DNA of 64,000 nucleotides, taken from contig JAEYFP010000041.1 of the NCBI GenBank assembly GCA_023402845.1, positions 62,001 to 126,000 on the forward strand, given 5' to 3'. Position 1 is the first letter of the stretch. Each line of letters starts with the position of its first letter. The position numbers and the translations under genes are program-made. Origin of the DNA: Bacillota bacterium (GTDB lineage: Bacteria; Bacillota; Clostridia; Lachnospirales; Lachnospiraceae). Positions 18,373-27,125 of the stretch are shown here, one piece after another. The notes beneath the pieces were generated by a model that was not told where the DNA came from, did no database searches, and saw nothing but the letters and a program-made list of their open reading frames with translations.

Positions 18373-18774
18373 ATGCAGATAATAAAATATACATTTCAAC
18401 GTCATGGTGATGAGCGAGGCAACTTGATAGCTTTGGAAGAATTAATAGATGTTCCCTTTAAAATAAAGAGGGTTTATTATATGTATGATACCATCCCGGG
18501 TGTTGTTCGTGGAAAGCATGCTCATAAGACATTGGAGCAAATCTTAATATGTATTCATGGAAGCTGCAGAATACATTTGGACAATGGAAAAGAGCGGACT
18601 GAGATATTATTGGAACGACCCTACGAGGGACTATATCTTTCGAGTAATATGTGGCGGGAGATGTATGATTTTTCTAATGATGCAGTTTTGATGGTTTTGG
18701 CATCGGAATTATATAATGAGGATGATTACATTCGGGATTATGAAGAGTTTAAGCAATTGGCAAATTCAGATTAA
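18373..18774 (+). CDS. Sugar 3,4-ketoisomerase (FdtA/QdtA, WxcM C-terminal type)
   Basis: A 133-residue cupin of the FdtA family, which isomerises dTDP-4-keto-6-deoxyglucose to the 3-keto form on the way to dTDP-Fuc3NAc or Qui3NAc. Family features are the GDERGNLIALE start, FKIKRVYYMYD, and RGKHAHKTLEQILICIHGSC with the catalytic and metal-type His pair. I start at ATG 18373 with GAGGA 8 bases upstream. The next gene codes for a hexapeptide acetyltransferase, as in WxcM where both functions are fused. The expected aminotransferase (FdtB) and the RmlA/RmlB steps were not found in the window, so the pathway is incomplete here. Confidence 0.82.
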   Translation: MQIIKYTFQRHGDERGNLIALEELIDVPFKIKRVYYMYDTIPGVVRGKHAHKTLEQILICIHGSCRIHLDNGKERTEILLERPYEGLYLSSNMWREMYDFSNDAVLMVLASELYNEDDYIRDYEEFKQLANSD

Positions 18775-18797
18775 TAATTATTCGGAAGGGTACGATT

Positions 18798-19565
18798 ATG
18801 GACGTTATAAAGGGGAAAAATGTTATTATTAAGGATAGTGTATTTATTGGAGATAATGTGATTTTGGAAGATGATGTGTATTTGGATTATGGTGCTATTA
18901 TTCGCGATAATGTCCATATAAAAAGGGGAACAACTATCGGTGCAAGATGTATACTTGGTGAATATTTAGGAGATTTTTATGAGGATAGAACTAATAAAAC
19001 CCATCCGTTGGTAATTGGTGAGAATTCGATTATCAGAAGTGAAACGATTATATATGGAGATTGTGAGATCGGCGACAATTTTATGACAGGTCACAGAGTA
19101 ACAATACGTGAAGGAAGCATTATTAGTGAAAATGTAAGGGTTGGGACACTATCGGACATACAGGGGAAATGCATAATCGGCCATCATGTGAATATTCATA
19201 GCAATGCACATTTAGGTCAGGATTGTAAAATTGGTAATTATGTGTGGATTTATCCGTATGTTGTACTAACTAATGACCCCTATCCGCCTTCTGAAATATT
19301 AACGGGAGTAACGATTGAGGATTATGCGGTTGTTGCGGTGGGAGCAGTAGTTCTTCCGGATGTTACGATAGGGGAGGGAGCACTGGTTGCTGCCGGTACA
19401 ATTGTTACGAAGAATGTTGAGAGAGGAAAAGTAGTAAGCGGTAATCCTGGGAGAGAAAAGGGCAATACATTTGATATTATTAATAGATATACAAATGAAC
19501 CGGCATATCCATGGAGAGACAGATTTGACAGGGGGATGCCGTGGGAGGGAAGTGAGAAACTATGA
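18798..19565 (+). CDS. Hexapeptide acetyltransferase next to FdtA (FdtC/WxcM-N-like)
   Basis: A 255-residue left-handed beta-helix protein. Repeats run almost from the start (IIKDSVFIGDNVILEDDVYL) through IGHHVNIHSNAHLGQDCKIG to AGTIVTKNVERGKVVSGNP. The central HSNAHLG and YVVLTNDPYPP segments resemble acyltransferases acting on amino sugars of nucleotide-activated form. Because it directly follows the ketoisomerase gene, N-acetylation of a dTDP-3-amino-3,6-dideoxyhexose is the natural guess, although no aminotransferase is nearby. Its stop overlaps the start of the following gene (ATGA). Confidence 0.75.
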   Translation: MDVIKGKNVIIKDSVFIGDNVILEDDVYLDYGAIIRDNVHIKRGTTIGARCILGEYLGDFYEDRTNKTHPLVIGENSIIRSETIIYGDCEIGDNFMTGHRVTIREGSIISENVRVGTLSDIQGKCIIGHHVNIHSNAHLGQDCKIGNYVWIYPYVVLTNDPYPPSEILTGVTIEDYAVVAVGAVVLPDVTIGEGALVAAGTIVTKNVERGKVVSGNPGREKGNTFDIINRYTNEPAYPWRDRFDRGMPWEGSEKL

Positions 19566-20656
19566 TACCAAAAATTACAGCATCTGTTAACGGGTACAAC
19601 GAAGAAGCCCGGGCGGAGTGCTTTTTTCAGAGCGTTTCAATGTTTGACGAGATTGTTTGCTTTGACAGAGGTTCAACAGATAGAACTGTAGAGATAGCAA
19701 TCAAGTACGGGGCGAAGATTAACCGTGTTGATAATTACCCGTTAGAGAGAACATATGAATATGCCTATAGAGATAGAGAAATAACAAAAAACAGCATCAC
19801 CAATGAATGGTTTTTGTCTTTGACTTATGCAGATATTGTTCATCCGATGTTGTATGTAAGATTATGCGAAGCAATTGAGAAGGTACCGCAAGGTACAATG
19901 GTAATCGGAGTGCCTTGGGTAGAGTGGCTTTTTGGGTATCAGCAGGAGCATATTCCTTATTGTCATTATTTTAGACCGGTATTAAGAAGAACGATACTAT
20001 TTGATGATAAAATAGGTGAGGTTCATCAGGAAGTAGACACTGCTAAGTATGAAATACATTATTTAGAGCCGGATAAGATCATTGCCATCCACCACCTGAC
20101 GTTTTATAATCTGCGACATTCTTTTATAGAACAATTAGTCCGTTATAGTATGTTAGAATTAAGAAAATACAGCGAAAAAGGAAGTTTGAAGAATCTTTTA
20201 TGTAAAATGCGTGATGAGTTACGATATTGTATTCGTATGATCAAAGCTGGAATAAAAGAAGATCGCAGGGCATTCCTTCCCTATGTGATTCCGGCACTAA
20301 TGCTTACCTTATACAGAGGCTTTCTTTACTATTTAAATATATTACTTTTGCTTTTAGATCAATATAGGCAAAATAATCGTATTAGATTTTTAAATAGTAT
20401 GGTCGCAGGGCTTCCCAATAAAGGACAATTCCATAGAATCAGTATTTTTAGTATGCTTGTTAAATTGGTATTTTTTCCGTTCAAGCTATTTTGGAATGTA
20501 ATAGATGCAATCTTTTTGGAAGCAATCAGTTTAATAATTAGTGTCGTTGATTTTTTTGCCTTATATATTGTGATGATCTGGAACCAATGCAGGAAGGAAT
20601 CGGTTGAGGAGTACTATTTGAAGTTAAAGCAAAAAATATTAAAAAACGAACTATAA
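19562..20656 (+). CDS. Divergent GT2 family protein with C-terminal membrane segments
   Basis: A 364-residue protein that begins like a GT2 transferase of the WaaE/KdtX-like group (KITASVNGYNEEARAECF, DEIVCFDRGSTDRTVEIA). The place of the usual DXD reads LTYADIVHP, so the metal site is atypical. From residue 230 onward there are several hydrophobic stretches (about 240-265 and 300-345) that may anchor it to the membrane. Start ATG overlaps the previous stop by four bases. The gene precedes the GT87-like gene. The substrate is unknown and catalytic competence is not certain. Confidence 0.68.
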   Translation: MIPKITASVNGYNEEARAECFFQSVSMFDEIVCFDRGSTDRTVEIAIKYGAKINRVDNYPLERTYEYAYRDREITKNSITNEWFLSLTYADIVHPMLYVRLCEAIEKVPQGTMVIGVPWVEWLFGYQQEHIPYCHYFRPVLRRTILFDDKIGEVHQEVDTAKYEIHYLEPDKIIAIHHLTFYNLRHSFIEQLVRYSMLELRKYSEKGSLKNLLCKMRDELRYCIRMIKAGIKEDRRAFLPYVIPALMLTLYRGFLYYLNILLLLLDQYRQNNRIRFLNSMVAGLPNKGQFHRISIFSMLVKLVFFPFKLFWNVIDAIFLEAISLIISVVDFFALYIVMIWNQCRKESVEEYYLKLKQKILKNEL

Positions 20657-20685
20657 TATCAGAAATATCTTGATAGGAGATGCTT

Positions 20686-22023
20686 ATGAGAAAAAAAGAT
20701 CATATTTTAGATATTTTTTTAGGAACAGGAACCGTCCTTTCGGTAATCGTAATAATTGCGTTACTATTTAATCCAGATATTGTGAATGCATATTTGTTTG
20801 CCAATCCGTTGGATTCCTTTATGGATTATTTTAATAGTATTAACATTAAGTCTTTTCAAACATCTTATTCAGGTTCGGCGATCTATCCGCCGCTATGTAA
20901 TGCTATATTTTATTTATTACGTGTATATTCGGGGAATATTGATATGGCGGAGACTAGTGAATTTGGAGCTGGTGTACTTAGAAATTATACGGCACCTATG
21001 ATGGTATTTACCATAAGCTCTCTTGCATCAGTTTTAGTAATCATTCATCTTTTAACGAGATATCTCAATCAAAAAGATCTGAAAAATCAATGGACAGTTG
21101 CATTAATTGTTTTTTCGGTGCCGGTTCTATTCTTAATCCAACGCGGTAACATTATGATATTATCTTTAATTGGGGTGATGGTCTTCTTTCTGTTAAAAGA
21201 CTCTTCGGATTCCAAACTGCGAAATGCGGGGTATTTTTGTTTGGCAATCGCATCATCAATTAAGCTGTATCCCGCTATATTTGGGTTGATTTTGATAAAG
21301 GATAAAGAATATAAAGAAGCCTTGAAATTATCGCTGTGGGGAGTCGGAGTATTTATAATAACATTTATACTTTTTTGTACAGAGGGCTTAGGCGGAATTC
21401 CTCTGTTTTTTGGAAATATCACAGGATTTAACAGCTCTTTTTTTTATAACACGGTGCAGAAAACAACAATTGACGCAATTGCAAACATCTCTGGAAACAC
21501 AGCCTATCAAGACAAACCGGTATTTGATTCTTATGTAATAGATGGATGCAGGATTGGGTATGCAGCTTTTTTGGAGCATCTGTTTATGTGGTTTGGAAAT
21601 TCTCTTTCATCATCAGCAGTGCTGGCATCTAAAATGGCGATCGTGATATCAGTGGTAGGAACCGTTGCTTCGTTTTTTTCTAAAAGGAGATGGCAGACAG
21701 TGGCTTTGCTTGCCGCGGTGCTCGTGGGAGCTCAGAACAGAAGCTATGTATATACGGCGGTGTTTATGATTATTCCTTTGGTTATGTTTCTTAACGACGA
21801 AGACAAAGGAAATTTAAAATATCTTTATTTGGTTCTGCAGATATTGATATTCTTTCCTCTTCCGTTTGGATGGGACGAGCATATACACGAGCCTATGTAT
21901 TATGTGAATCATCGTTCTTTTAATTCTTTGCAAATAGGCGGAGCAATTTTATTAATGACGTTGGTGATGGTTTTTGAGGTTATTGTTATCTGGATCAAAG
22001 AAAAAAGAAAGAGGCAGAAATGA
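20686..22023 (+). CDS. GT87 (DUF2029)-like integral membrane glycosyltransferase
   Basis: A 445-residue multi-pass protein with about ten helices. An early outside loop carries FNSINIKSFQTSYSGSAIYPPL, and the middle has LAIASSIKLYPAIFGLILIKDK, the K-x-YP motif characteristic of GT87/DUF2029 polyprenol-phosphate-mannose-dependent transferases. These act outside the membrane with a lipid-phosphate sugar donor. TAGGAG ends 6 bases before ATG 20686, so I prefer it to ATG 20680. Stop and the start of the aldolase gene overlap (ATGA). This is the second candidate user of polyprenyl-phosphate sugar after the GT39 enzyme. Confidence 0.75.
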   Translation: MRKKDHILDIFLGTGTVLSVIVIIALLFNPDIVNAYLFANPLDSFMDYFNSINIKSFQTSYSGSAIYPPLCNAIFYLLRVYSGNIDMAETSEFGAGVLRNYTAPMMVFTISSLASVLVIIHLLTRYLNQKDLKNQWTVALIVFSVPVLFLIQRGNIMILSLIGVMVFFLLKDSSDSKLRNAGYFCLAIASSIKLYPAIFGLILIKDKEYKEALKLSLWGVGVFIITFILFCTEGLGGIPLFFGNITGFNSSFFYNTVQKTTIDAIANISGNTAYQDKPVFDSYVIDGCRIGYAAFLEHLFMWFGNSLSSSAVLASKMAIVISVVGTVASFFSKRRWQTVALLAAVLVGAQNRSYVYTAVFMIIPLVMFLNDEDKGNLKYLYLVLQILIFFPLPFGWDEHIHEPMYYVNHRSFNSLQIGGAILLMTLVMVFEVIVIWIKEKRKRQK

Positions 22024-23618
22024 ACGAAATAAAATTACTTGATTGCACATTGCGAGACGGCGGCTATGTGAATGACTGGGAGTTTGGACAGGATAATTTA
22101 GTCAGCATTTTTGAACGGCTGGTCAGCAGTAATGTTGATATCATCGAAGTGGGATTTTTAGATGACAGAAGAATATTTGATAGGAATAGAAGCATTATGC
22201 CGGATACGAATTCGGTTGAACAAATATACGGAAGCGTAGATCAGAAAGCGGCGATGATTGTAGGCATGATCGATTACGGAACCTGTCCGCTCGAAAACAT
22301 TCAGCCATGCGAGGAGAGCTATCTGGACGGCATTCGCGTGATTTTCAAGAAAAACCTGATGCACGAAGCGATTTCATTTTGCAAGGAAATAAAAAACCTG
22401 GGATACCAGGTGTTCACGCAGGCGGTATCAATTACGAGTTATTCTGATGAAGAGCTTATGGAGTTGATCGGGCTGGTCAATGAACTGAGGCCATATGCGG
22501 TTTCTATGGTAGATACGTACGGACTGTTACATCAGGATAATCTGCTCCATTACTATGAGCTTTTGGATCGACATTTGGTGTCTGAGGTTGGAATCGGATA
22601 TCATTCCCACAATAATTTTCAGTTGGCTTACGCGAATTGCATTGAAATGCTAAAGCAGCAGAGCAGACGCATGATGCTGATTGACGGAAGCTTGTACGGA
22701 ATGGGGAAAAGTGCGGGCAATGCGCCGATTGAACTTTTGGCAATGCACTTAAATGAGCGGTATGGGAAAAATTACGATGTCAACCAGATGATCGAGGCCA
22801 TTGATGGGAACATCATGAAAATACACCAGAAGACGCCATGGGGATATAATTTGTTTTACTATTTAGCTGCGTCGAATAAATGCCACCCCAGTTATACCCA
22901 ATATCTGATGAACAAGCATACACTCTCGATCAAGTCGGTCAATGAGATTTCGGAAAGAATTGAACTGGACAAGAAATTGCTGTATGATGAGAATTATATA
23001 GAAAATTTGTACTGTCAGTATCAGAAAAAGGAATGCGATGACAGTATTAGCCGGCAAAGCCTTTATCAGTTACTGTGTGATAAAAATATTATGGTGATCG
23101 GGCCGGGCAGAACGATTAAGACAGAATTAGAATTGATCAAAGCTTACAGGGCGGAAAACAAAGACGCAATTGTAATTGCGATTAATTTTATACCCGATAC
23201 GGTTCAGGTGGACTATGTATTTTTAAGCAATTCCAGGAGATATATTCATGTAAACAAAGCACTTAAAGCGGCCGCAAACAAACAGGTGCAGGTGATTGCA
23301 ACCTCCAATGTAACAGGTACCAACAGGCAGTTCCAATTTGTCTTAAACAACGAATTGCTATTAGATGAGGAGGCAGAATTTGCCGACAATTCGTTTGTGA
23401 TGCTTTTGAAAATTCTTCAGGCGATAGAGGTAAAGTCAGTTATCTGCGCCGGACTTGACGGTTATTCTTCTGAGGAAGATAATTATGCGAACGAAGATAT
23501 GGAGTACTGGTTTGCCAAAAGAAAGGCATCGCTGCTCAACGAATATGTAAGAGCATTTTTGAAGACCGTAAAGACACCGCCGCTCTCTTTTTTAACCAAA
23601 ACATATTATCAAGATTGA
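22020..23618 (+). CDS. DRE-TIM aldolase (HMGL-like) with extra C-terminal domain
   Basis: A 532-residue protein. Residues 1 to about 285 form a DRE-TIM metallolyase barrel: LLDCTLRDGG gives the Arg12-Asp13 pair, and GYHSHNNFQLA gives the metal-ligand His195 and His197, as in 4-hydroxy-2-oxovalerate aldolase (DmpG). This class splits or joins pyruvate and an aldehyde. The reading frame continues with a second domain (about 345-532) starting at NIMVIGPGRTIKTEL and resembling Rossmann-like sugar or DUF115-type folds; it is absent from ordinary DmpG enzymes. The gene is followed by a HAD phosphatase and a TPP enzyme, so the three probably form a small pathway for an unusual sugar or acid. The product is not known. 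Confidence 0.75.
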   Translation: MNEIKLLDCTLRDGGYVNDWEFGQDNLVSIFERLVSSNVDIIEVGFLDDRRIFDRNRSIMPDTNSVEQIYGSVDQKAAMIVGMIDYGTCPLENIQPCEESYLDGIRVIFKKNLMHEAISFCKEIKNLGYQVFTQAVSITSYSDEELMELIGLVNELRPYAVSMVDTYGLLHQDNLLHYYELLDRHLVSEVGIGYHSHNNFQLAYANCIEMLKQQSRRMMLIDGSLYGMGKSAGNAPIELLAMHLNERYGKNYDVNQMIEAIDGNIMKIHQKTPWGYNLFYYLAASNKCHPSYTQYLMNKHTLSIKSVNEISERIELDKKLLYDENYIENLYCQYQKKECDDSISRQSLYQLLCDKNIMVIGPGRTIKTELELIKAYRAENKDAIVIAINFIPDTVQVDYVFLSNSRRYIHVNKALKAAANKQVQVIATSNVTGTNRQFQFVLNNELLLDEEAEFADNSFVMLLKILQAIEVKSVICAGLDGYSSEEDNYANEDMEYWFAKRKASLLNEYVRAFLKTVKTPPLSFLTKTYYQD

Positions 23619-23633
23619 GACGAGGAAAAGGAA

Positions 23634-24314
23634 ATGAAGTATGAAGCAGTGATATTTGATGTAGACGGAACTTTGCTTGATACGGCGGAAGGAGTATTGG
23701 CCTCCGTATCGTATGCGATTGAGAAGTGCGGACTGTTACCTTTATCTGAAGAGCAGATGCTCACTTTTATTGGGCCGCCCATTCAGAAATCCTTGGCGAA
23801 CTATTACGAGCTAGAACCATCAGAAATTCAAAAGATCGCAGATGTCTTTAGAGCGCATTATAGCGAAGTAGACTTGCTAAAAGCAAGACCTTATGATGGC
23901 ATTTACCATGTGTTTGATGTTCTCAAAGAGCATAAGATCAAGCTTGCAATTGCTACCTATAAACGAGAGGATTATGCATTGCGTTTGTTAAAACATTTTG
24001 GGTTTGACCGTTATACATCTGTCATCTATGGAGCAGACAATGCAAACAAACTAAAAAAGAAGGATATCATACAAAAATGCATGGATGATCTCCAGATACA
24101 GGATGTTGCAAAAATAGTGATGGTGGGGGATAGTGATAACGATGCCATTGGAGCGCAGGAACTGGGAATACAATTTATCGGAGTCACTTATGGATTTGAT
24201 TTTAAAACATGTGAAGATGTAAGAAAGTTTCCCTCTATTGGATGCGCCAGTCAAACAGAAGATATCATAGGGATGATGGTAGGAGGAGACAAAAGTGAAA
24301 ATCAAGGTTTCTGA
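23634..24314 (+). CDS. HAD phosphatase (phosphoglycolate phosphatase-like)
   Basis: A 226-residue haloacid dehalogenase-type hydrolase. Motif I is FDVDGTLLDT (nucleophile Asp9), motif II is in IKLAIATYK, the Lys region is KLKKKDII, and motif IV is MVGDSDNDAIGA. A helical cap lies between residues 15 and 85 (subclass I), as in phosphoglycolate phosphatase and related sugar-phosphate phosphatases. The last 20 bases overlap the GTG start of the TPP enzyme gene, so both are likely made together. It may remove phosphate from an intermediate made by the upstream aldolase or its partner; this is inference from position. Confidence 0.83.
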   Translation: MKYEAVIFDVDGTLLDTAEGVLASVSYAIEKCGLLPLSEEQMLTFIGPPIQKSLANYYELEPSEIQKIADVFRAHYSEVDLLKARPYDGIYHVFDVLKEHKIKLAIATYKREDYALRLLKHFGFDRYTSVIYGADNANKLKKKDIIQKCMDDLQIQDVAKIVMVGDSDNDAIGAQELGIQFIGVTYGFDFKTCEDVRKFPSIGCASQTEDIIGMMVGGDKSENQGF

Positions 24315-26091
24315 ATATATCGCTAATTTTTTAGCCCAAAGTGGAATTAAACATGTCTTTACAGTGACGGGTGGAGGTGCAATGCACTTAAATGACGCAT
24401 TCGGGCATCATCTATCCTTACAGTGTATCTATCATCATCATGAGCAAGCCTGTGCGATTGCCGCGGAAGGGTATACGAGGTTATCAGGAAGCTTATCGGT
24501 GGTCTGTGTTACGAGTGGTCCCGGTGGAACCAATGCGATCACGGGTGTTCTAGGAGGTTGGCTGGACTCGATTCCGATGTTTGTCATTTCAGGACAGGTA
24601 AAAAGAGAGACAACGACATGGGCGACGAGTGTGCCCTTGCGTCAATTAGGTGATCAAGAATATCAGATTATCGAAAGCATTAAACCAATGACAAAGTATG
24701 CGCAGATGATTACAGAGCCAAACGAGATTAGATACCATTTGGAAAAAGCACTGTATCTGTCTAAGGCAGGGCGAGGAGGTCCAGTCTGGTTAGACATCCC
24801 ACTAGATGTGCAGGCGGCGATTGTTGACACAGAAGAACTCAAAGGTTTTGAGGAAACGGAATGTAGCAGCACCGAAACGCCTCATTTTGAAGAATGGTTG
24901 ACTGGACAAGTCATTGAGAAGATAAGACGCGCGAAAAGACCTGTGATTCTTGCTGGTACGGGAATTCGACTTGCTGATGCGCACAAAGAATTTCTAGAAG
25001 TAGTGGAACAATTGCAAATCCCGGTTGTAACAGCATGGAATGCACATGATCTTTTGCCAGACGCTCATCCCATCAACTGTGGAAGACCCGGGACAGTAGG
25101 GACGAGAGGCGGCAACTTTGTCATACAAAACAGTGATCTGCTCCTTGTACTAGGGTGTCGTATGAATCTTCGAATGATTAGTTATAATTATAAGGATTTT
25201 GCCAAGGAAGCATATAAGATCATCGTTGACATTGATCCAAATGAATTAAAAAAACCTACGATAAAAGCAGATTTGCCTATTTGTGCAGATGTAAAGGAAG
25301 TTTTGCAATCGTTACATGCATTTGGATACATTTCCACTAATGAAGAACATAAAAAATGGCTTGACTGGTCGAGTCATTTGAATAAGAAATATCCAGCTGT
25401 GCTTCCACAGTATTATGAAACATCCAAGCCGCTGAATCCATACGTGTTCATAAAAGAACTGTTTGAGAATCTGGAGCCGGGGGAGAAGGTTGTCTGTGGG
25501 AACGGAAGTGCTTGTGTCATTACTTTTCAGGCGGCTATCATTAAGGAAAATCAGAGATTATTCACGAATTCAGGCTGTGCAGCGATGGGATATGGGTTTC
25601 CGGCAGCAATCGGAGCATGCGTGGCGGGCAATCATGAGAGAGTGATCTGCATTGACGGAGACGGGAGCTTTCAAATGAATCTGCAGGAGCTTCAAACTGT
25701 CGTACATCATCATATGAACTTGAAGATCATCTATATTAATAACAATGGCTATCATTCCATCAGACAGACCCAGCGGAATCTTTTCAAGCCTCCTTTAGTC
25801 GGGGTATGCAGTGATAATGGAATCAGTTTTCCGGACATCGAAAAGATCGCATATGCTTATGGAATTCGATTTGTAAGAATTGATTGTATAGAGCAGATAC
25901 AGGAAAAACTCAAAGAGGTGATGGAAGAGGATGAACCAGTTATCTGCGAGGTAGTAGTGGATCCTGAGCAGAGCTTTGAGCCGAAGCTTTCATCGAAGGT
26001 ACTACCGGATGGAACGATTGTTTCACCACCGCTTGATGATATGTTCCCATTTTTAAGTAGAGAAGAATATGAGAAGAATCGGTATGAATAG
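24295..26091 (+). CDS. TPP-dependent acetolactate synthase-like enzyme (first copy)
   Basis: A 598-residue thiamine-diphosphate enzyme of the acetohydroxyacid synthase/pyruvate oxidase class. It has the N-terminal Pyr domain with the activating Glu50 in HHHEQACAIAAEGY, the SGPGGTN segment, a central domain (about 205-345), and the PP domain with the Mg-TPP motif IDGDGSF (455-457 for GDG) to YINNNGY. It starts with GTG after AGGAGG. No regulatory subunit (ilvN) or ilvC is nearby, so branched-chain amino-acid synthesis is unlikely. It probably decarboxylates a 2-oxo acid and transfers the two-carbon unit, together with the upstream aldolase and HAD gene. It ends the first block. FAD requirement cannot be told. 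Confidence 0.82.
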   Translation: MKIKVSEYIANFLAQSGIKHVFTVTGGGAMHLNDAFGHHLSLQCIYHHHEQACAIAAEGYTRLSGSLSVVCVTSGPGGTNAITGVLGGWLDSIPMFVISGQVKRETTTWATSVPLRQLGDQEYQIIESIKPMTKYAQMITEPNEIRYHLEKALYLSKAGRGGPVWLDIPLDVQAAIVDTEELKGFEETECSSTETPHFEEWLTGQVIEKIRRAKRPVILAGTGIRLADAHKEFLEVVEQLQIPVVTAWNAHDLLPDAHPINCGRPGTVGTRGGNFVIQNSDLLLVLGCRMNLRMISYNYKDFAKEAYKIIVDIDPNELKKPTIKADLPICADVKEVLQSLHAFGYISTNEEHKKWLDWSSHLNKKYPAVLPQYYETSKPLNPYVFIKELFENLEPGEKVVCGNGSACVITFQAAIIKENQRLFTNSGCAAMGYGFPAAIGACVAGNHERVICIDGDGSFQMNLQELQTVVHHHMNLKIIYINNNGYHSIRQTQRNLFKPPLVGVCSDNGISFPDIEKIAYAYGIRFVRIDCIEQIQEKLKEVMEEDEPVICEVVVDPEQSFEPKLSSKVLPDGTIVSPPLDDMFPFLSREEYEKNRYE

Positions 26092-26102
26092 TGTCAATCT
26101 GC

Positions 26103-26131
26103 TTGTCAACTATAAGGTGCCGTGTTAAAAT
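26103..26131 (+). promoter_or_regulatory. Promoter of the second polysaccharide block
   Basis: TTGTCA (26103-26108), 17 bases, TAAAAT (26126-26131) in the 86-base gap before the GTG at 26178. The gap separates the aldolase/TPP trio from the more A/T-rich second block. Confidence 0.55.
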
Positions 26132-26177
26132 TGTTATGTTGTTTGTAATAACTATGCTATTTAAAGAGGAATAATTC

Positions 26178-27125
26178 GTGAAAAAAATCAGTATCCTAAT
26201 TCCCTGCTATAATGAGGTTGAGAATGTTGAACTAATGAGTGAGGAGGTAGTAAATGTCTTGCAAGAAGCATTACCACAGTATGATTATGAGCTGTTATTT
26301 ATTGATAATTGCTCCACAGATGGAACAAGAGACGTATTAGAGAAAATCTGTGCAAAAAATACGAAAATCAAAGCAATTTTTAATGTAACAAACTTCGGAC
26401 AATTCAATTCACCTTTTCATGGGATGTGCCAGACAACGGGAGATTGCACAATAAGTATGTGCTGTGATTTTCAAGATCCTGTAGAATTAATTCCACGTAT
26501 GGTTGAAAAGTGGGAAAAAGGGCATAAAATAGTAAGTGGTATTAAAACATCAAGTAAGGAGTCTGGCTTTATTTATTTTTTAAGAACTTGTTATTATAAA
26601 ATGATTAAAAACATGTCTACTGTTAAGATGATAGAGCACTTTACAGGATTTGGATTATATGATAAGACTTTTATTACATTGCTAAAAGAATTAGATGACC
26701 CCATTCCTTTTCTAAGAGGAATTGTAGCAGAATATGGTGTTGGGTTTAATATGATAGAAATAGAGTATGAGCAAGCAAAGAGAAGAGCAGGGAAAACGCA
26801 TAACAATTTTTATAGTTTATATGATGCTGCAATGCTTAGTTTCACCTCATATACGAAGGTTGGTTTACGTCTAGCCACATTACTTGGATTTGTGATAGGA
26901 ATTCTTAGTTTTATTGTAGCATTTGTTTACTTTGTATTGAAGTTGCTTTATTGGGATCGCTTCGCTGCAGGATATGTTCCGATGACAATCGGTATCTTTT
27001 TATTAGGGTCTATTCAACTATTTTTCATAGGTTTTTTGGGAGAGTACATATTAAATATTAATACAAGGGTCATCAATCGACCGGTTGTTGTTGAGGAGAA
27101 AAGGATTAATTTTGAGGAATCATGA
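26178..27125 (+). CDS. GT2 bactoprenyl-sugar synthase with C-terminal helices (GtrB-like)
   Basis: A 315-residue GT2 protein of the GtrB/DPM type: ISILIPCYNEVENVEL, FIDNCSTDGT, a CDFQDP metal site (about residues 96-101) and two C-terminal membrane helices (about 232-258 and 268-293). Members load glucose or another sugar onto undecaprenyl phosphate at the inner leaflet. GTG start with AAGAGGA 7 bases upstream. No GtrA flippase gene or specific GtrC-type transferase was recognised beside it, so the user of the lipid-sugar may be the GT39 or GT87 protein of block one or an enzyme elsewhere. First gene of the second block. Confidence 0.83.
   Translation: MKKISILIPCYNEVENVELMSEEVVNVLQEALPQYDYELLFIDNCSTDGTRDVLEKICAKNTKIKAIFNVTNFGQFNSPFHGMCQTTGDCTISMCCDFQDPVELIPRMVEKWEKGHKIVSGIKTSSKESGFIYFLRTCYYKMIKNMSTVKMIEHFTGFGLYDKTFITLLKELDDPIPFLRGIVAEYGVGFNMIEIEYEQAKRRAGKTHNNFYSLYDAAMLSFTSYTKVGLRLATLLGFVIGILSFIVAFVYFVLKLLYWDRFAAGYVPMTIGIFLLGSIQLFFIGFLGEYILNINTRVINRPVVVEEKRINFEES

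Noticed and set aside
24295..26091. Acetolactate synthase for branched-chain amino acids (ilvB)
   Set aside because: No ilvN, ilvC or ilvD nearby and the gene is coupled to an aldolase and phosphatase in a glycan operon; the second copy at 36711 is likewise isolated from ilv genes.
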